This document shows, piece after piece, positions 61,560 through 64,000 of a stretch of 64,000 bases of DNA. How positions within the stretch are numbered: the first letter of the stretch is position 1; each line of letters starts with the position of its first letter. The stretch comes from Lachnospiraceae bacterium Zagget2 (GTDB taxonomy: Bacteria > Bacillota > Clostridia > Lachnospirales > Lachnospiraceae). The notes below the pieces were generated by a model. The model did not search any database, had not been told where the DNA came from, and saw only the letters and a program-made list of their open reading frames with translations. The DNA lies in the NCBI GenBank assembly GCA_001941045.1, contig MSHD01000023.1:78619-142618 (forward strand). The letters run 5' to 3'. Made by a program: the position numbers and the translations under genes.

Positions 61560-62696
61560 ATGAAAGTAGTGATAGCGATTGACTCCCTGAAGGGAAGCTT
61601 AAGTTCCATGGAAGCGGGACGCGCGATTGAGAGAGGAGTGAGAAAGGCGCTTCCGCAGGCAGAGGTCCTCGTAAAGCCGGTGGCTGACGGCGGAGAAGGC
61701 ACGACGGAAGCCTTCGTAGAGGGAATGGGCGGAGAGCCGGTACAGACGAAGGTACATGGACCGCTCGAGACGCCGGTGACGGCGGAATACGGACTGCTCC
61801 GCGAGTCCGGCACCGCGATCATGGAGATGGCGGCGGCTGCCGGTATTATCCTGATCGGCAAGGACAAGCGCCCGCTTGACGCGACGACCTATGGCGTTGG
61901 CGAGATGATCCGGGACGCGATTGGCCGCGGCTGCCGGGACTTTATTGTCGGCATTGGCGGCAGCGCCACGAACGATGGCGGTATCGGTATGCTTGCGGCG
62001 CTGGGATATGAGTTCCTCGATGAGAAGGGAGAGCCTGCAGGAATCAGCGCTTCCGCGCTTGGTAAGGTTGCCTCTATCCGTATGGACAAGGTGATTCCGG
62101 AGCTGAAGGACTGTCATTTCCGTGTGGCCTGTGATGTGAACAATCCGCTCTGCGGAGAGACCGGAGCTACTTATATTTTCGGGCCTCAGAAGGGTGTCAC
62201 AGAGGATATCAAGGAGCAGCTGGATCAGGATATGGCGTCCTTTGCAAAGGTCGCAGTGGCGGCGACAGGCAGAGACTGCACACTCACGGCGGGAGCCGGA
62301 GCTGCGGGCGGCCTTGGCTACGCATTCCTGACCTTCCTGAACACGGACCTGCAGCCCGGCATTGAGCTTGTGATGAGTGCGGTGGAGATGGATCGTGCGC
62401 TTGAGGGTGCGGATCTGGTCTTTACCGGCGAGGGTCGTCTCGACCAGCAGACCGCGATGGGAAAGGTTCCGGTCGGTATTGCAAAGATGGCGAAAAAGCA
62501 TGGCGCAAAGGTAGTGGCACTGGCCGGCTCGATTGCTCCCGGAGCGGAGGCCTGCAATGAAAACGGGATCGACGCATTCTTCCCGATCCTGCGGGGCGTG
62601 TGCACGCTTGATGAAGCGATGTATCCCGGGACAGCCGCGCAGAATATGGAGAATACGGCGGAGCAGGTCGCCCGTCTTGCGGCGGCGCTTTCCTGA
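61560..62696 (+). CDS. glxK: Glycerate 2-kinase (GarK/GlxK family)
   Basis: This 378-residue kinase converts D-glycerate to 2-phosphoglycerate with ATP. Family blocks are IDSLKGSLSSMEAGRAIERG, KPVADGGEGTTEAFV, GIGGSATNDGGIGMLAALG, and VFTGEGRLDQQTAMGK. Length is typical. With hydroxypyruvate reductase upstream it would send hydroxypyruvate or glycerate from serine or sugar-acid breakdown into glycolysis. Confidence 0.95.
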   Translation: MKVVIAIDSLKGSLSSMEAGRAIERGVRKALPQAEVLVKPVADGGEGTTEAFVEGMGGEPVQTKVHGPLETPVTAEYGLLRESGTAIMEMAAAAGIILIGKDKRPLDATTYGVGEMIRDAIGRGCRDFIVGIGGSATNDGGIGMLAALGYEFLDEKGEPAGISASALGKVASIRMDKVIPELKDCHFRVACDVNNPLCGETGATYIFGPQKGVTEDIKEQLDQDMASFAKVAVAATGRDCTLTAGAGAAGGLGYAFLTFLNTDLQPGIELVMSAVEMDRALEGADLVFTGEGRLDQQTAMGKVPVGIAKMAKKHGAKVVALAGSIAPGAEACNENGIDAFFPILRGVCTLDEAMYPGTAAQNMENTAEQVARLAAALS

Positions 62697-62722
62697 GGCC
62701 GCGGCAATTCTGCAGCAATGAC

Positions 62723-62753
62723 TTGAAAATTTCAGGATTTATGTTAGTATAAA
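62723..62753 (+). promoter_or_regulatory. Possible transketolase promoter
   Basis: TTGAAA, 19 bases, TATAAA. The spacer is long, but the -10 has TTAG before it. Confidence 0.35.
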
Positions 62754-62818
62754 TTCGTGTGCATAAGTGATTGCAGTGGTATAGAGCAGTTAAGAACATT
62801 TCAGAAAAGGAGAAAACC

Positions 62819-63658
62819 ATGCAGACTTTAGAACTGAAAAAGATTGCAAACGAAGTCCGCAAAGGGATTGTGACCAGCGTGCACAGCGCGAAGGCAGGAC
62901 ATCCCGGCGGCTCTTTGTCTGCGGCGGACATTTTCACGTATCTCTATTTTGAAGAGATGAACATTGATCCGAAGAATCCGAAGGACCCGGACCGGGATCG
63001 TTTTGTACTGTCTAAGGGCCACACCGCGCCGGGCTATTACAGCGCGATGGCACAGAGGGGCTATTTCCCGGTGGAAGAGCTTCTGACGCTTCGTCATGTG
63101 GGCAGCCGCCTGCAGGGACATCCATGTATGCAGGATCTTCCGGGCATTGACATGTCGTCCGGTTCCCTCGGACAGGGCATTTCCGCAGCAGTCGGTATGG
63201 CAATCGCAGGCAAGCTGGATGGAAAGTCCTATCGTGTCTATACCTTGCTTGGAGACGGCGAGATTCAGGAGGGACAGGTCTGGGAGGCGGCTATGCTGGC
63301 CGCGCACCGGAAACTGGACAATCTTGTGGTGATCGTGGACAATAACGGCCTGCAGATCGACGGAAAGATCGAGGATGTCAACTCCCCGTATCCGATTGAC
63401 AAAAAGTTCGAAGCGTTCAACTTCCATGTAATTAATGTGGCAGATGGCAACGATATGGATCAGCTCAGAGCCGCATTCGAGGAAGCAAAGACTGTGAAAG
63501 GACAGCCGACGGCGATCATCGCGAAGACCGTCAAAGGCAAGGGCGTTTCCTTTATGGAAAATCAGGCATCCTGGCACGGCACGGCGCCGAACGACGAGCA
63601 GTACGCAGTGGCGATGGCAGATTTGGAGAAAGTGGGTGAAGCGTTATGTCAGAAGTAA
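62819..63658 (+). CDS. Transketolase, N-terminal subunit
   Basis: This 279-residue protein is the TPP-diphosphate-binding half of a split transketolase. It has SKGHTAPGYYSAMAQRG, the GDGEIQEGQVWEAAM thiamine motif ending at NN (VDNNGLQIDG) and the histidines of HPGGSLSAADIF. It moves two-carbon units between sugar phosphates. The C-terminal half follows with a 13-base overlap. Split forms are usual in Clostridia and archaea. AAAAGGAG precedes the ATG. Confidence 0.95.
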   Translation: MQTLELKKIANEVRKGIVTSVHSAKAGHPGGSLSAADIFTYLYFEEMNIDPKNPKDPDRDRFVLSKGHTAPGYYSAMAQRGYFPVEELLTLRHVGSRLQGHPCMQDLPGIDMSSGSLGQGISAAVGMAIAGKLDGKSYRVYTLLGDGEIQEGQVWEAAMLAAHRKLDNLVVIVDNNGLQIDGKIEDVNSPYPIDKKFEAFNFHVINVADGNDMDQLRAAFEEAKTVKGQPTAIIAKTVKGKGVSFMENQASWHGTAPNDEQYAVAMADLEKVGEALCQK

Positions 63659-64000
63659 AGAAGATCGCGACGAGAGAGAGTTACGGAAAAGCTCTGGTAG
63701 AACTGGGCGAACAGAATCCGGATATTATCGTGCTGGACGCGGATCTTGCGGGCGCGACGAAGACCGGCGTTTTCAAGAAAGCCTTCCCGGACCGTCATAT
63801 CGACTGCGGTATTGCGGAGGGAAATATGATGAGTGTTGCGGCGGGCCTGTCCACTGCGGGCAAGATTCCCTTTGCATCCACTTTCGCGATGTTTGCGGCC
63901 GGCAGAGCTTTTGAGCAGGTGCGCAATTCCATCGGCTATCCACATATGAATGTAAAGATCGGTGCGACCCATGCGGGTATTTCCGTCGGCGAGGACGGCG
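63646..64000 (+). CDS. Transketolase, C-terminal subunit (3' end outside window)
   Basis: The first 118 residues of the pyrimidine-binding half: IATRESYGKALVELGEQNP, the catalytic Glu in IDCGIAEGNMMSVAAGLS, and FASTFAMFAAGRAFEQVR. It continues beyond the window. It overlaps the N-terminal subunit gene and would form an alpha2beta2 enzyme with it. Confidence 0.95.
   Translation, partial: MSEVKKIATRESYGKALVELGEQNPDIIVLDADLAGATKTGVFKKAFPDRHIDCGIAEGNMMSVAAGLSTAGKIPFASTFAMFAAGRAFEQVRNSIGYPHMNVKIGATHAGISVGEDG

Noticed and set aside
1-64000. tRNA, rRNA, intact insertion sequence or prophage
   Set aside because: Reading both strands I found no tRNA T-loop pattern in context, no transposase or integrase gene and no phage structural genes.

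Overview
The window looks like a chromosomal segment of an anaerobic, gut-type Firmicute, most likely Lachnospiraceae (Clostridia). This is inferred from moderately high GC by eye, strong AGGAGG ribosome sites, short intergenic gaps, the ireB-ruvX-DUF1292-RNase J-U32 cluster, DUF6465, a split transketolase, anaerobic CbiK, MurL, a class B sortase, and ZTP and THF riboswitches. No rRNA, tRNA, CRISPR array, phage or intact insertion sequence was seen.

Layout. 0-6.6 kb: end of thiI, an HPr-like protein without the phospho-histidine, mtaB, and the ireB/ruvX/DUF1292/RNase J/MltG-like/U32 operon. 6.6-13 kb: glutamate synthase gltB-gltD behind a promoter with a leader hairpin. 13-19.9 kb: DNA glycosylase, TauE/SafE permease and an FMN hydroxy-acid dehydrogenase; a ZTP riboswitch ahead of a PurO-type IMP cyclohydrolase and a stand-alone AICAR formyltransferase; cobaltochelatase CbiK; and a THF riboswitch ahead of FolT. 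19.9-31.6 kb: acetate-kinase-like enzyme, ABC exporter, coaBC/coaX, M50 protease, lipoprotein, NAT, murL-murD, sortase B and nudC. 31.6-34.8 kb: a small surface-glycan group (flippase, pyruvyl transferase, sulfotransferase).

34.8-43.5 kb is the most unusual part. A nitrogenase-like reductase has its NifH-type iron protein and its NifD-type subunit fused in one 733-residue chain. It overlaps a separate NifK-type partner and lies directly downstream of a frameshifted LysR regulator gene. Divergent from these is a single 850-residue protein that joins a CoA-disulfide/persulfide reductase, a rhodanese, a siroheme sulfite/nitrite reductase module and two 4Fe-4S clusters. Thioredoxin and a ferredoxin-type aldo/keto reductase follow. 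I infer a sulfur-linked reductase system related to, but distinct from, methylthio-alkane reductase, DPOR and CfbCD; the substrate is unknown.

43.5-46.9 kb holds a collapsed two-component operon (response regulator, kinase and membrane protein joined through two deletions) and a C39-type protein. 46.9-53.8 kb carries a HipA-like kinase, phosphoesterases, a DtxR/MntR regulator, and a Fic protein whose palindromic operator recurs before a VWA-MoxR-phosphoesterase operon. 53.8-64 kb returns to core genes: polar amino-acid ABC transporter, secG, smpB, an aminotransferase, and a hydroxypyruvate reductase / glycerate kinase / split transketolase group that would connect glycerate and serine metabolism to glycolysis and the pentose phosphate pathway.

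Two single-base homopolymer frameshifts (about 34.74 and 38.79 kb) and two in-frame collapses (about 43.76 and 44.96 kb) lie within 11 kb. They may be real decay or variation, or draft-assembly errors; raw reads would decide.
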